The notes: generated from the sequence alone by a model not told the origin. Shown: positions 17,813 to 25,554, counted from the first letter of the stretch. The stretch is DNA of 64,000 nt from Mesorhizobium sp. (GCA_004020365.1 SAQR01000012.1:61234-125233), one strand, 5' to 3'. Translations and numbers: made by a program.

Positions 17813-18163
17813 CCAGCCGGCATTCAGGCGGTGGCAGCTAAAAAGATGCGCCCCCGAAAACATTGCCGCGCACCTGACGCAGCGGTTCGGTCAGACGCGA
17901 GCCGAGAGCATGAGCCGACGGGGGGGCGGGCTGCTGCCTGATCGGTCCCGCGCGCCGATCATTCCGATACCGCCGGCTACGTTGAAACCTTATCCCGCCT
18001 TCGACGTTAAATCCGACTGCAGCGCCGCGTCCCTTGGACGCACAAGCAAGCTGGAGCGTTTTGATTCGGCGCATCGTCCTTTCCGAACCGAAGGGCAGTG
18101 GAGCAGAGAGATCGGTCCCGATGCTTGGGGTGATGCGCAGAATGGTCAAAGGAGACCGAACAC
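17813..18163. other. Gene-free stretch (351 bp) with a repeat remnant
   Basis: I see no gene. A minus-strand frame (17838-18149) is basic and low in complexity with no start signal. The right half contains the palindromic repeat at 18016-18094; the ribosome binding site of the next gene (AAAGGAGA) lies at 18148-18155. Confidence 0.5.
18016..18094 (+). repeat. Composite intergenic repeat, copy A
   Basis: A palindromic part (GCCGCGTCC-CTT-GGACGCAC) is followed by TTTTGATTCGGCGCAT and a CCGAACCG end. The same order (hairpin, then GATTTTGGCGCATGATCC) is found on the minus strand at 57007-56908. The two copies are diverged but clearly related. Confidence 0.55.
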
Positions 18164-18391
18164 ATGTCGATTCACTTCACTGTCTCGGACCTGACCAAAA
18201 ATCTGTTTCACTCGCCCAGAAATCTGTTTCACTCGCTGCATGAGCGCGCGCCAAGACCTCTCAGCCCTGAGCAAAGTCTTTTGCTGGAATGCTATCTGGC
18301 CGGTCATATTCCGGAATCGGCCTGGAGCGACTACGTCTTCGAGACGCCGGAATTGGCACGCCATGTCAATGCGAGACGCGGGCAACACTGA
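18164..18391 (+). CDS. Hypothetical small protein with 21-bp tandem repeat
   Basis: 75 residues, not recognised. AAAGGAGA lies 8 bases before the ATG, the best ribosome binding site in this stretch. Residues 13-26 contain a heptad duplication, NLFHSPR-NLFHSLH, encoded by two 16-base identical blocks at 18200-18215 and 18221-18236 (21-base period). The C-terminal half (PLSPEQSLLLECYLAGHIPESAW) is helical and acidic, and resembles the short C-terminal pieces found on small rhizobial regulatory proteins. No membrane segment. Confidence 0.6.
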   Translation: MSIHFTVSDLTKNLFHSPRNLFHSLHERAPRPLSPEQSLLLECYLAGHIPESAWSDYVFETPELARHVNARRGQH

Positions 18392-18757
18392 TATCTGGTG
18401 AACCGGTCCAATCGCTCGAGGTGACGCCATCGAGCAACGCTTGGCTGAATCGGCGACCCGACGACAATAGCCCTCGAGACAAAAAGGCCGGCACATGGCC
18501 GACTTTCCTTCCACCTCGACCGCGCCAGTACATCCGTGGTCACGAGTTGAGGTGATTGCCGACCAGTAGATAGGGATTTGGTTAACGAATCCTTAACCGA
18601 CGGGATCTGCTCGTCGACGCGTCGGCCAATCTGATTTGCACTTTCGTGATCAGTGCGGAAAGTCGTCTTTAAATGCGGCACATATTATTAATCGTTGTAC
18701 ACCAACGTGTTAGCGTGGGGCACATCGAAGTAACCATCTCATTCTGGAAGTCGATCT
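18392..18757. other. Gene-free stretch (366 bp), promoter region of the GNAT-like gene
   Basis: No gene seen. It is more AT-rich than its surroundings towards the right end (AAATGCGGCACATATTATTAAT near 18671 is a visible example, split here only by reading frame) and holds the CtrA-type site at 18582-18596. Confidence 0.5.
18582..18596. promoter_or_regulatory. CtrA-type binding site TTAA-N7-TTAA with internal GANTC
   Basis: TTAACGAATCCTTAA matches exactly the full CtrA consensus of Caulobacter and Rhizobiales. The GAATC inside is a CcrM methylation site, so occupancy could also depend on the replication state. It lies 162 bases before the GNAT-like gene, the only downstream gene on that side, which makes cell-cycle control of that gene a reasonable inference. 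Confidence 0.65.
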
Positions 18758-19642
18758 ATGGCCGTACTTGGCGCTCTCCCTCCCGGCGTTCGCTGTCGAC
18801 CAATTCGCGAAGCCGATTGGGAAGGAGTAGTCGACTGCCTGTGCCGGGGCTTTCCGCAGCGTGACCGGAGCTACTGGATACGGGCGCTGACCCGTTTGTC
18901 GCAGCGACCTGCCGTCGCCGAGTTCCCACAATACGGCTGGGCCTTGGAGAAGGCTGATCGGATCGTCGGCGTTGTGCTGACCCTGTATACAACTTATCCC
19001 GGCCTGCAAGGCGACGAAGTCCGCTGCAACCTTTCAAGCTGGTCCGTCGACGCAGAATTCCGCCCTTATGGCGCCAAATTGGTTACGACGATTCTCAAGC
19101 GAAGGGACGTGACCTACACGAATATTTCGCCGGCGCCCGCAACGTTGAAGGCCAACTGGGCGCTCGGCTTTCGCCCTTTCACCACCGGACAATTTGCCTT
19201 CCTGCCGGCTTTTGGTTCGGCGCAGCGGTCGTGTCGCGTGCTTGAAGCTCGTCCCGATCTTGCGGAAATGGCGATGCTGTCCGAAAGTGAGAGATACATA
19301 CTCTCGGAACACTCAGCACTTGGCTGCCGGTCATTGATTTGCATTTGCGACGGAGCAGCGTTTCCTTTCGTATTGATGCCGCGCCGGATATTGCGCGGTC
19401 TTATCCCATCCTATCAAATCGTCTATTGCCGCTCTCTCGCGGATTTGAGCCGGTGCGCCGGTGCCATGGGCCGCTTTCTCTTGCGAAGCGGGATCCTGTT
19501 TTGCGTCGTCGACGCCAAGGAGCCGATTGCAGGTCTGTTCGGGAGGTACCGCGCCAACAGCGGGCTGAAATATTTTAGGGGTCCCAGACCACCCTCGCTT
19601 GGAGATCTGTCGTTCACCGAGCTTGTAATGTTCGGTCCCTGA
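18758..19642 (+). CDS. GNAT-like acyltransferase family protein
   Basis: 294 residues. The N-terminal half is GNAT-like: VRCRPIREADWEGVVDCLCRGFP, ALEKADRIVGVVLTLYTTY (beta strands 3-4) and VDAEFRPYGAKLVTTILKRRDVTYTNISPAP, where a CoA-binding loop would lie. The C-terminal half (about 170-294) is less clear and may be a second, degenerate acyltransferase lobe. It lacks a perfect Q/RxxGxG/A motif, so catalysis is uncertain. Codon and base use look less GC-biased than the neighbours, suggesting a lineage-specific or transferred gene. GGAAG precedes the ATG. A CtrA-type site lies upstream and a terminator downstream. Confidence 0.6.
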   Translation: MAVLGALPPGVRCRPIREADWEGVVDCLCRGFPQRDRSYWIRALTRLSQRPAVAEFPQYGWALEKADRIVGVVLTLYTTYPGLQGDEVRCNLSSWSVDAEFRPYGAKLVTTILKRRDVTYTNISPAPATLKANWALGFRPFTTGQFAFLPAFGSAQRSCRVLEARPDLAEMAMLSESERYILSEHSALGCRSLICICDGAAFPFVLMPRRILRGLIPSYQIVYCRSLADLSRCAGAMGRFLLRSGILFCVVDAKEPIAGLFGRYRANSGLKYFRGPRPPSLGDLSFTELVMFGP

Positions 19643-19698
19643 ACGACAAGCGCAGCATCAGTCATGCCGCACCGCTTTGCAGCTGAAATGCCGAAAGC

Positions 19699-19733
19699 GA
19701 ACCCCCGCCTCGCGGAGCGAGGGTTCCATTTTT
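19699..19733 (+). terminator. Terminator after the GNAT-like gene
   Basis: GAACCCCCGCCTCGC and GCGAGGGTTC pair around a GGA loop, followed by CATTTTT. The hairpin may serve both the + gene and the convergent small lipoprotein gene. Confidence 0.65.
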
Positions 19734-19747
19734 GAAATTACGATCTG

Positions 19748-19930
19748 TTACTGAACAGGGGCTGTCTGAGCTGGCGGAGTTGCGGGTGCCGGCGTCATCG
19801 TGTCGGCTGGAGGTGGCGGCAATTGGCCAGCGGTCGTCGCCTGCATGCCTCCCGATTGAGTTTGGTCACACGCCGCCAGGGCAGCAAGCGCCAGACCGAA
19901 CGCGGCGAATAAGGATAGTTTGCGGGTCAT
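19748..19930 (-). CDS. Very small lipoprotein, 60 aa, Pro/Thr-rich
   Basis: Starting at 19930: MTRKLSLFAAFGLALAALAAC gives a clear lipobox (L-A-A-C, Cys21). The mature peptide is about 40 residues rich in Gln, Pro, Thr and Ala (ADTMTPAPATPPAQTAPV), with no fold expected. It is probably an outer-membrane-anchored peptide of unknown function. The upstream in-frame start at 19963 would spoil the signal peptide, so 19930 is preferred; GGAAGGGACTG lies upstream. Confidence 0.72.
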   Translation of the reverse strand: MTRKLSLFAAFGLALAALAACDQTQSGGMQATTAGQLPPPPADTMTPAPATPPAQTAPVQ

Positions 19931-20107
19931 ATACAGTCCCTTCCATGGACGCCACCCGCGCAAGCCGGATCATCAGGACCGCTGCCTCCAGGTCAACCGT
20001 CGCTTCACCGTCGACGCTTCAAACATTCTTACGTCCCGTAAAAGGCGGCGGGGCTTCGGCCTCGGTTTAGGTCGGCCTGGGCAAGCAAAGCCGTGAGAGC
20101 GAAAGCC

Positions 20108-21022
20108 TCACGCCGCAGCCTGCGACTTCACATAGGCGATATAGCCGCGCACGTCGGCGGCCGGCTCGGCATAGGCCTTGCCGAGCTTCTTCTCGATCGC
20201 CGTCATGTACTCCTTCGCCCATTGCGGCAGCGCGTAGTCGACGGCCGCCAGGAATTCGAGCGTCGCCGCCAGGCGGATGTCGGCGATCGACGGATTCTTG
20301 CCGCCGATGAACGGCTTGCCGTTCCTGAAGAAGCTGTGAAAGACCTCGAGCGGCTCGGCTATCGCTTCTATAGCGGCCTTCTGGGCTTCCGCCTTCTTGT
20401 CGGGATGAGCGTCGCTGTGGCCGACCTCGCCGGCATATTGCGGGAAATTCAGCACAGGATAGGTGGCGCGCGCCACATAGGGGTAGAGCGTGCCGATCAG
20501 GTAGAACATGGCGCTGTCGATCATCGCCCGCTTGGCCGGCGCCTTGGGATATAATTTCTCCAGCCCGTGCTTGTTGGCGAGATACTGCATGATGGCGCAG
20601 CTTTCCCACAACACGCCCCTGGGCAGGCCCTTGTCCTCGATCATCGGCGTCAGATGAGCCGGGTTTCGCGCCATATACTCGGGCGAGCGCGTGTGGCCCC
20701 ATACGTCGGTCTCGGAATGGTCGAGCCCGGCCGCACGCGCAAACACCCGCACGCACATATTGTTGACGCTCGGCTTCAGCATGCTGAGCGTCAGCGCGGG
20801 TTTTTTCGCCGATTTCGCCTTGGCCTTCCGCGCGGACTTCGCGGATGCCTTGGCTGCAGGTTTCGCGGCGGCTTTCGCTGCCGGCTTGGCGGAAGCTTTC
20901 GCCGCCGCCTTGGCTGCAGGCTTTGTCGCGGCCTTGGCAGCAGGCTTTGTCGCCTTGGCAGCTGGTTTTGTGGCGGCCTTGGCAGCCGGCTTCTTCGCAC
21001 TTTTCGTTGTCGTCTTTGCCAT
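20108..21022 (-). CDS. Glutathione S-transferase-like protein with histone-like Lys/Ala-rich N-terminal tail
   Basis: 304 residues. Residues 2-75 are almost only Lys, Ala, Pro, Thr and Ser (repeats of KPAAKAA), as in histone H1-like or AlgP-type DNA-binding tails. From about 76 the protein is GST-like: an N-terminal thioredoxin fold (SVNNMCVRVFARAAGL, NPAHLTPMIEDKGLPRGVLWESCAIMQYLA with the E-S pair that binds the gamma-glutamyl group) and an all-helical C-terminal domain with KNPSIADIRLAATLEFL. The start at 21022 has GGGAGGA upstream. The open frame extends further upstream only through non-coding sequence. The neighbouring VOC gene (18 bases upstream of its start, same strand) may be co-transcribed. 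The tail could bind nucleic acid; this is inference. Confidence 0.82.
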   Translation of the reverse strand: MAKTTTKSAKKPAAKAATKPAAKATKPAAKAATKPAAKAAAKASAKPAAKAAAKPAAKASAKSARKAKAKSAKKPALTLSMLKPSVNNMCVRVFARAAGLDHSETDVWGHTRSPEYMARNPAHLTPMIEDKGLPRGVLWESCAIMQYLANKHGLEKLYPKAPAKRAMIDSAMFYLIGTLYPYVARATYPVLNFPQYAGEVGHSDAHPDKKAEAQKAAIEAIAEPLEVFHSFFRNGKPFIGGKNPSIADIRLAATLEFLAAVDYALPQWAKEYMTAIEKKLGKAYAEPAADVRGYIAYVKSQAAA

Positions 21023-21048
21023 TGTCGTCCTCCCTCGAGTTGAAGTCG

Positions 21049-21630
21049 TCAGTATGGATTTTTCGGCGCGCGGTCCTCCGACAAGGTCGCACGGGAGCGC
21101 TCGACCAGCGCCTGGATCGCGTCGGCAAGATGCACTTCGGCGATTGCGTAGTCGCCGCGCGCGACGCGGATCTTGTGCGCCTGCATCAGCACGTCGGCAT
21201 GAGTAAAACCCGCCGGCGGCTCGAAACGATAGGAAGCGAGTTCGATCAGCAGGCCGAGCGGATCCTCGAAATAGATCGAATCCATAAAACCGCGATCCTT
21301 GACGCCGCTGTGCTTGATGCCGCGCTCGTCGAGCCGGGCGACCGCCTGCAGGAAGGTGACCCGCGACACCGCAAAGGCGATGTGATGGACGCAGCCCGGA
21401 TCGGTCGGCGTGCGCCGCTTGACCGGCGTGCGACTCTCGTCGGTGAAGATGGTGATCAGCCGGCCGTCGCCCGGATCGAAATAGAGGTGGCTTTCGCTGG
21501 CCTTGTCGAGATTGGGCTGCTCGAAGATGAAAGGCATGCCAAGCACGCCTTCCCAAAAATCGATCGAGGTCTGGCGCCCGGCGCCGACGAGCGTGATGTG
21601 ATGAACGCCCTGCGATTGCAACTTCTGCAT
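21049..21630 (-). CDS. VOC (glyoxalase/bleomycin resistance) family protein
   Basis: 193 residues. Two beta-alpha-beta-beta-beta modules: GVHHITLVGAGRQTSIDFWEGVLGMPFIF near the N-terminus, and CVHHIAFAVSRVTFLQAVARLDERGIKHS with IYFEDPLGLLIELAS in the second half. Candidate metal ligands are His9, His80 and Glu135. It resembles ring-cleaving dioxygenase/lyase-type VOC proteins; the substrate is unknown. GGGAGATGG precedes the ATG at 21630. It may share an operon with the glutathione transferase, which would fit detoxification. Confidence 0.82.
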   Translation of the reverse strand: MQKLQSQGVHHITLVGAGRQTSIDFWEGVLGMPFIFEQPNLDKASESHLYFDPGDGRLITIFTDESRTPVKRRTPTDPGCVHHIAFAVSRVTFLQAVARLDERGIKHSGVKDRGFMDSIYFEDPLGLLIELASYRFEPPAGFTHADVLMQAHKIRVARGDYAIAEVHLADAIQALVERSRATLSEDRAPKNPY

Positions 21631-21782
21631 TGGCCATCTCCCTGGCAGCCGGACATCGTCGTGCTGCCTTGTGCCTAGCACGAGGATTATCGAGAGATGC
21701 TAAATCAACTGGCGACGATGCGCCAGAAGTCAGGCCACATGGGACGCTTGCATTGAAAGGCCCCGGGTGGCGCAAACGATAG

Positions 21783-22187
21783 CTAAGCGCTGCGAGCCTT
21801 TCGGCCGCCCTCAAGCTCGATGAGCCTTTGAGCCGCCTTCGCGATAAAGCCGGACCGGGTATAACCGTGCGCCTCAGCAAAGGCGTCAATTTGGCTTAGA
21901 ACATCTTCAGCGAGCGTGATGTTCACGCGGACAGCTTTCTTGGCCTCGGTCTTCACCGCAACCAGGATTGCGACGCCGTCTCGATTATCGGCATCCAGGC
22001 TGGAGGGTTCTGGAATGGCTTCGCCTTCTTCCACAAGCCCTTCGATGTGAAAGGCAAGGGCCTCCTCAGCCATAGCACGAGCGTCGTCCAGATCGGTGCC
22101 GGCGGTGATAACGCCGGGAAAATCAGGAAAGGACACACCGAAGTCGCTGTCGGTATCCTTATGGATCAATCCGATATACTGCTTCAT
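21783..22187 (-). CDS. HicB-family antitoxin, no HicA partner seen
   Basis: 134 residues. The N-terminal HicB fold (MKQYIGLIHKDTDSDFGVSFPDFPGVITAGTDLDDA, a degraded RNase H fold) covers 1-70, and a ribbon-helix-helix DNA-binding domain covers 85-125 (VRVNITLAEDVLSQIDAFAEAHGYTRSGFIAKAAQRLI). HicB neutralises the mRNA-cleaving toxin HicA and represses the operon. Upstream there are only 163 bases to the tRNA, with no HicA-like frame, and downstream none either. It is therefore an orphan or a regulator in its own right. The start at 22187 is set by the family N-terminus. Confidence 0.85.
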   Translation of the reverse strand: MKQYIGLIHKDTDSDFGVSFPDFPGVITAGTDLDDARAMAEEALAFHIEGLVEEGEAIPEPSSLDADNRDGVAILVAVKTEAKKAVRVNITLAEDVLSQIDAFAEAHGYTRSGFIAKAAQRLIELEGGRKARSA

Positions 22188-22350
22188 TGAATCTACCTCA
22201 GCTTTTATCGGACGCACAGGGCCTATGGAAATGCCCACGATTGCGTCCCAGCGCCTCAAGACCTTCAGGCCAACATTCGCGGCCATACCCGGTCGTATCG
22301 ACGAATATTCGACGTAACAGATCGCAAGCGAGCTAAGCAGTTGATTTTCC

Positions 22351-22425
22351 TGGTACGCCCAAGGGGAATCGAACCCCTGTTCCCGCCGTGAGAGGGCGGT
22401 GTCCTGACCGCTAGACGATGGGCGC
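22351..22425 (-). tRNA. tRNA-Glu (anticodon CTC)
   Basis: The minus strand folds as a full cloverleaf: acceptor stem GCGCCCA with TGGGCGT (G1-U72 wobble), D arm with GCGGTCAGGA, anticodon stem CCGCC/GGCGG around CTCTCAC giving anticodon CTC, and T arm AGGGGTTCGATTCCCCT. CCA is encoded at 22351-22353. The 3' end faces the orphan hicB gene. Confidence 0.96.
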
Positions 22426-22515
22426 GTTCAAGAACCGGCGATATAGGCTGACGGCCGGGAAAAAGCAACTGGCCTTCTGGCAGTCAATGATGCCGGGAAA
22501 ATATCCGTTGCAGGC

Positions 22516-22923
22516 CTATCGTTTTGGCTCGATCAGGTCCCAGAGATTTCCATGGAGATCGGCGAAAACCGCCACTGTGCCATAGGGCTCAACGCGGGGC
22601 GCCTCACGGAATTCGACGCCCTTTGCGAGCATTGCCGCATGATCGCGGACAAAATCGTCGGTTTCGAGGAACAAGAAGACGCGGCCGCCGGTCTGGTTGC
22701 CGATGCTATCCCTTTGCGTGTCATCGGCCGCTTCGGCCAGCAGCAGCCGGGCGCCTTGCCCGTTCGCAGGCGCAACCGTGACCCAGCGCTTGCCGCCGTC
22801 GAGATCGACGTCCTCGGTGAGCAAAAAGCCGAGCCTGTCGACATACCAGGCGATCGCCTCGTCGTAATTGGCGACGACAAGTGCGACGGTGGCGACGCGA
22901 CGGTGTTCGGCGAAACCAGTCAT
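22516..22923 (-). CDS. VOC family protein
   Basis: 135 residues, one VOC dimer unit of two modules: VATVALVVANYDEAIAWYVDRLGFLLTEDV, then GGRVFLFLETDDFVRDHAAMLAKGVEF and VAVFADLHGNLWDLIEPKR. The usual first His of metal-dependent glyoxalases is replaced (VATVAL), so a non-glyoxalase function or substrate binding is possible. Glu131 in DLIE is kept. The stop codon of the upstream gene at 22920 overlaps its start by four bases, indicating co-transcription with the anchored protein at 22920-23306. Confidence 0.8.
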   Translation of the reverse strand: MTGFAEHRRVATVALVVANYDEAIAWYVDRLGFLLTEDVDLDGGKRWVTVAPANGQGARLLLAEAADDTQRDSIGNQTGGRVFLFLETDDFVRDHAAMLAKGVEFREAPRVEPYGTVAVFADLHGNLWDLIEPKR

Positions 22924-23306
22924 TTGTTGCGGATCGAAAAGCGGCCGATGATGCGGCGCTCGATGATGTCGTAGACAAAAATGGCGCGGCTGCCGTCGGC
23001 AAGCTCGGCATCGATGGAGACGCGGTTGCCGGAAAGCGACTGGCTGATGACCCTGGCGCCGACCGGCAGCACGATGTCGCCGCTCAGCGGCTCGCCTGAT
23101 GGCACCTGGATGTCGCCGGCAAGGGATGGGGCTGCCGGTGGCGCGCTGCGCGTTTTGTAGACAAGGGCTGCAATCACCACCATAAGGGCGAGGAACAGCA
23201 GGCCGAGATTGATGGCGACGAAGCGGACGAGCTTCTTGCGCACCTTTTCGACTTCGGGGTCGAGCGGCTTTTCCTCGTCTTCATCGGCAGCAGCCATGGC
23301 AAACAT
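22920..23306 (-). CDS. Membrane-anchored periplasmic protein, DUF6476-like
   Basis: 128 residues from 23306; an in-frame ATG at 23297 is equally possible. A charged N-terminus (EDEEKPLDPEVEKVRKKLVRF) precedes one membrane segment (about 30-52), then a periplasmic domain with LPVGARVISQSLSGNRVSIDAELADGSRAIFVYDIIERRIIGRFSI. The pattern matches small alphaproteobacterial proteins encoded next to rluD and is known to me only as a domain of unknown function; the DUF number is from memory. Start codons of this gene and rluD are only 16 bases apart on opposite strands, so their promoters must overlap coding sequence. Confidence 0.7.
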   Translation of the reverse strand: MFAMAAADEDEEKPLDPEVEKVRKKLVRFVAINLGLLFLALMVVIAALVYKTRSAPPAAPSLAGDIQVPSGEPLSGDIVLPVGARVISQSLSGNRVSIDAELADGSRAIFVYDIIERRIIGRFSIRNK

Positions 23307-23322
23307 TCCGGAACGATTTTCG

Positions 23323-24408
23323 ATGAGCGCTCATAACGAAGAGACCCCGATATTGATAGAGGATGGATTGAGTACGGGCGGATCGCCAGACGGGGGATCG
23401 CCAGACGGCGGATCAGTCGTGCTGGAAGCAGGCCCCGATGCGGCCGGCCAGCGGCTCGACCAATGGCTGGCGGGCAAGCTCGGCCCGGACATGTCGCGCA
23501 GCCGGGTGCAGATGCTGATCAGACAGGGCGCCGTCAAGGTCGGCGGCCAGCCGGTCATCGAGACCAAACGCAAGATGGCGGCCGGTGAACGCGTATCGGT
23601 CGACATGCCGGAGCCGGAGCCGGCGGAGCCGCAAGGCGAGAACATCCCGCTCGACGTTCTCTATGAAGACAATGAATTGATCGTCATCGACAAGCCGCCG
23701 GGGCTTGTCGTCCATCCCGGCGCCGGCAACTGGACCGGCACGTTGGTCAACGCGCTGATCCACCATTGCGGCGACAGTCTTTCCGGCATCGGCGGTGTGC
23801 GGCGGCCGGGCATCGTCCACCGCCTGGACAAGGAGACCAGCGGCGTCATGGTCGTCGCCAAGACCGACCGCGCCCACAAATCATTGTCGGAGGCCTTTGC
23901 CGACCATGGCCTGACCGGCGATCTCAAACGTGCCTATCTGGCGCTGGTCTGGGGCATTCCGATGAGATCGACAGGCACGGTCGACGAGCCGCTCGGCCGC
24001 GCCGCCGACCGCGTGCGCCGTGCCGTGGTGCCTGAGGGCCGCGACGATGCCCGCCACGCCGTCACCCATTTCACGGTGGTCGAGCGCTTTGGTGAGCAGC
24101 AAAAGCAGTTCGCCACGGCGAGCCTGATCGAATGCCGGCTCGAGACCGGCCGCACCCATCAGATCCGCGTCCACATGGCTCATATCGGCCATCCGGTCGT
24201 CGGCGATCCCGATTACGGCCAGGCCTTTCGCACCAAGGCGAACCGGCTGCCCGAGCCGCTGAAAGACCAGGTGAAGGCCTTTCCGCGACAGGCATTGCAT
24301 GCCCGCCTCCTTGAATTTCGGCATCCGACTACCCATTTACCGATGAGGTTCGAGGCGCCGCTACCGAGCGACATGGAGGAACTTGTGGACGGCTTCCGCA
24401 GACTCTGA
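23323..24408 (+). CDS. rluD: RluA/RluD-family large ribosomal subunit pseudouridine synthase
   Basis: 361 residues. An S4 RNA-binding domain (about 36-95, QRLDQWLAGKLGPDMSRSRVQMLIRQGAVKVGG) precedes the catalytic domain with PGLVVHPGAGN and the catalytic Asp in GIVHRLDKETSGVMVVAK. VECRLETGRTHQIRVH-type motif II is present. This order is that of RluD, which makes pseudouridines in helix 69 of 23S rRNA. An N-terminal stretch carries a 15-bp tandem repeat encoding GGSPD-GGSPD-GGS (23377-23415) before the S4 domain. Starts upstream at 23290 are possible but would run into the divergent gene. Downstream is rpoH, transcribed in the same direction. Confidence 0.88.
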   Translation: MSAHNEETPILIEDGLSTGGSPDGGSPDGGSVVLEAGPDAAGQRLDQWLAGKLGPDMSRSRVQMLIRQGAVKVGGQPVIETKRKMAAGERVSVDMPEPEPAEPQGENIPLDVLYEDNELIVIDKPPGLVVHPGAGNWTGTLVNALIHHCGDSLSGIGGVRRPGIVHRLDKETSGVMVVAKTDRAHKSLSEAFADHGLTGDLKRAYLALVWGIPMRSTGTVDEPLGRAADRVRRAVVPEGRDDARHAVTHFTVVERFGEQQKQFATASLIECRLETGRTHQIRVHMAHIGHPVVGDPDYGQAFRTKANRLPEPLKDQVKAFPRQALHARLLEFRHPTTHLPMRFEAPLPSDMEELVDGFRRL

Positions 24409-24616
24409 ACCGGCTTCATCCATTCAAAACCAGATCGGCAAAAACCTGACCCGCGTTGTTCACTTTGGCGTGACACACTGTTTCGTGTTGAACCAAATGC
24501 TGTCCTTTCTGGTTTTGTTCCTGTATACATCCGCTGTCGCGAACGAGCCTTTTGGCGTTCGCGGCTATGCCCGCCGCGTGTCGGGGGCACCACTCCAAAG
24601 AGAGAGGGGCGCTATC

Positions 24617-25528
24617 ATGGCCCAATCATTACCCAGCATCGTTTCCGGCGAAGGCGGTCTCAGCCGCTACCTGGAAGAAATCCGTCGCTTTCCGATGCTT
24701 CAGCCGCAGGAAGAGTACATGCTCGCCAAGCGTTACGCTGAGCATGAGGACACCACGGCTGCGCACAAGCTCGTCACCAGCCACCTTCGGCTCGTCGCCA
24801 AGATCGCCATGGGCTATCGCGGCTACGGCCTGCCGATCGGCGAGGTGATCTCGGAAGGCAATGTCGGCCTGATGCAGGCCGTCAAGAAATTCGAACCGGA
24901 GCGCGGCTTCCGGCTCGCCACCTATGCCATGTGGTGGATCAAGGCGTCGATCCAGGAATACATCCTGCGCTCGTGGAGCCTGGTCAAGATGGGCACCACC
25001 GCCAACCAGAAGCGGCTGTTCTTCAACCTGCGCAAGGTGAAGGGCAAGATCCAGGCGCTCGACGACGGCGACTTGAAGCCCGAGCAGATCGCCGAGATCG
25101 CCACCCGCCTCAACGTGTCGGAAGCGGAAGTGGTGTCGATGAACCGCCGCCTGTCGGGCGACGCCTCGCTCAACGCGCCGATCCGGGCCAGCGAAGGCGA
25201 GTCCGGTGAGTGGCAGGACTGGCTGGTCGACGACCACGAAAGCCAGGAAGAGGCGCTGATCGAGCAGGACGAACTGGAAAACCGGCGCGGCATGCTGTCC
25301 GGCGCTCTTGCCGTGCTCAACGAGCGCGAGCGGCGCATCTTCGAGGCGCGCCGCCTGGCCGAGGAGCCGCTGACGCTGGAAGAACTGTCGGCCGAGTTCG
25401 ACATCAGCCGCGAGCGCGTGCGCCAGATCGAGGTGCGCGCCTTCGAGAAGGTGCAGGACGCGGTCAAGGCCGCAGCCAAGCGCCAGATGCAGGCGCTACG
25501 CACCATCGAGGCGCAGCCAGCGGCGTAA
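24617..25528 (+). CDS. rpoH: RNA polymerase heat-shock sigma factor RpoH
   Basis: 303 residues. Sigma70 region 2 (ARKVTSHLRLVAKIAMGYRGYGLPIGEVISEGNVGLMQAVKKFEPERGFRLATYAMWWIKASIQEYI in outline, about 55-125), the RpoH-specific box QKRLFFNLRKVK (about 132-143), region 3 and region 4 (LTLEELSAEFDISRERVRQIEVRAFEKVQ, about 255-285). RpoH directs core polymerase to heat-shock promoters. The ATG at 24617 follows AGAGAGGGGC; a longer open frame to 24383 has no such site. A strong terminator ends the transcript. Many rhizobia have two rpoH copies; which one this is cannot be told. Confidence 0.94.
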   Translation: MAQSLPSIVSGEGGLSRYLEEIRRFPMLQPQEEYMLAKRYAEHEDTTAAHKLVTSHLRLVAKIAMGYRGYGLPIGEVISEGNVGLMQAVKKFEPERGFRLATYAMWWIKASIQEYILRSWSLVKMGTTANQKRLFFNLRKVKGKIQALDDGDLKPEQIAEIATRLNVSEAEVVSMNRRLSGDASLNAPIRASEGESGEWQDWLVDDHESQEEALIEQDELENRRGMLSGALAVLNERERRIFEARRLAEEPLTLEELSAEFDISRERVRQIEVRAFEKVQDAVKAAAKRQMQALRTIEAQPAA

Positions 25529-25554
25529 TAAAACCTCCGGCGGAAACAAATAGC

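Noticed and set aside
21023-21889. Upstream extension of the glutathione transferase frame
   Set aside because: It runs antisense-free but through the VOC gene in another frame; the GGGAGGA site and MAKTTTK start define the gene at 21022.
22188-22350. HicA toxin partner of the hicB gene
   Set aside because: The 163 bases upstream contain no frame with the HicA dsRBD-like motif; no downstream frame either.
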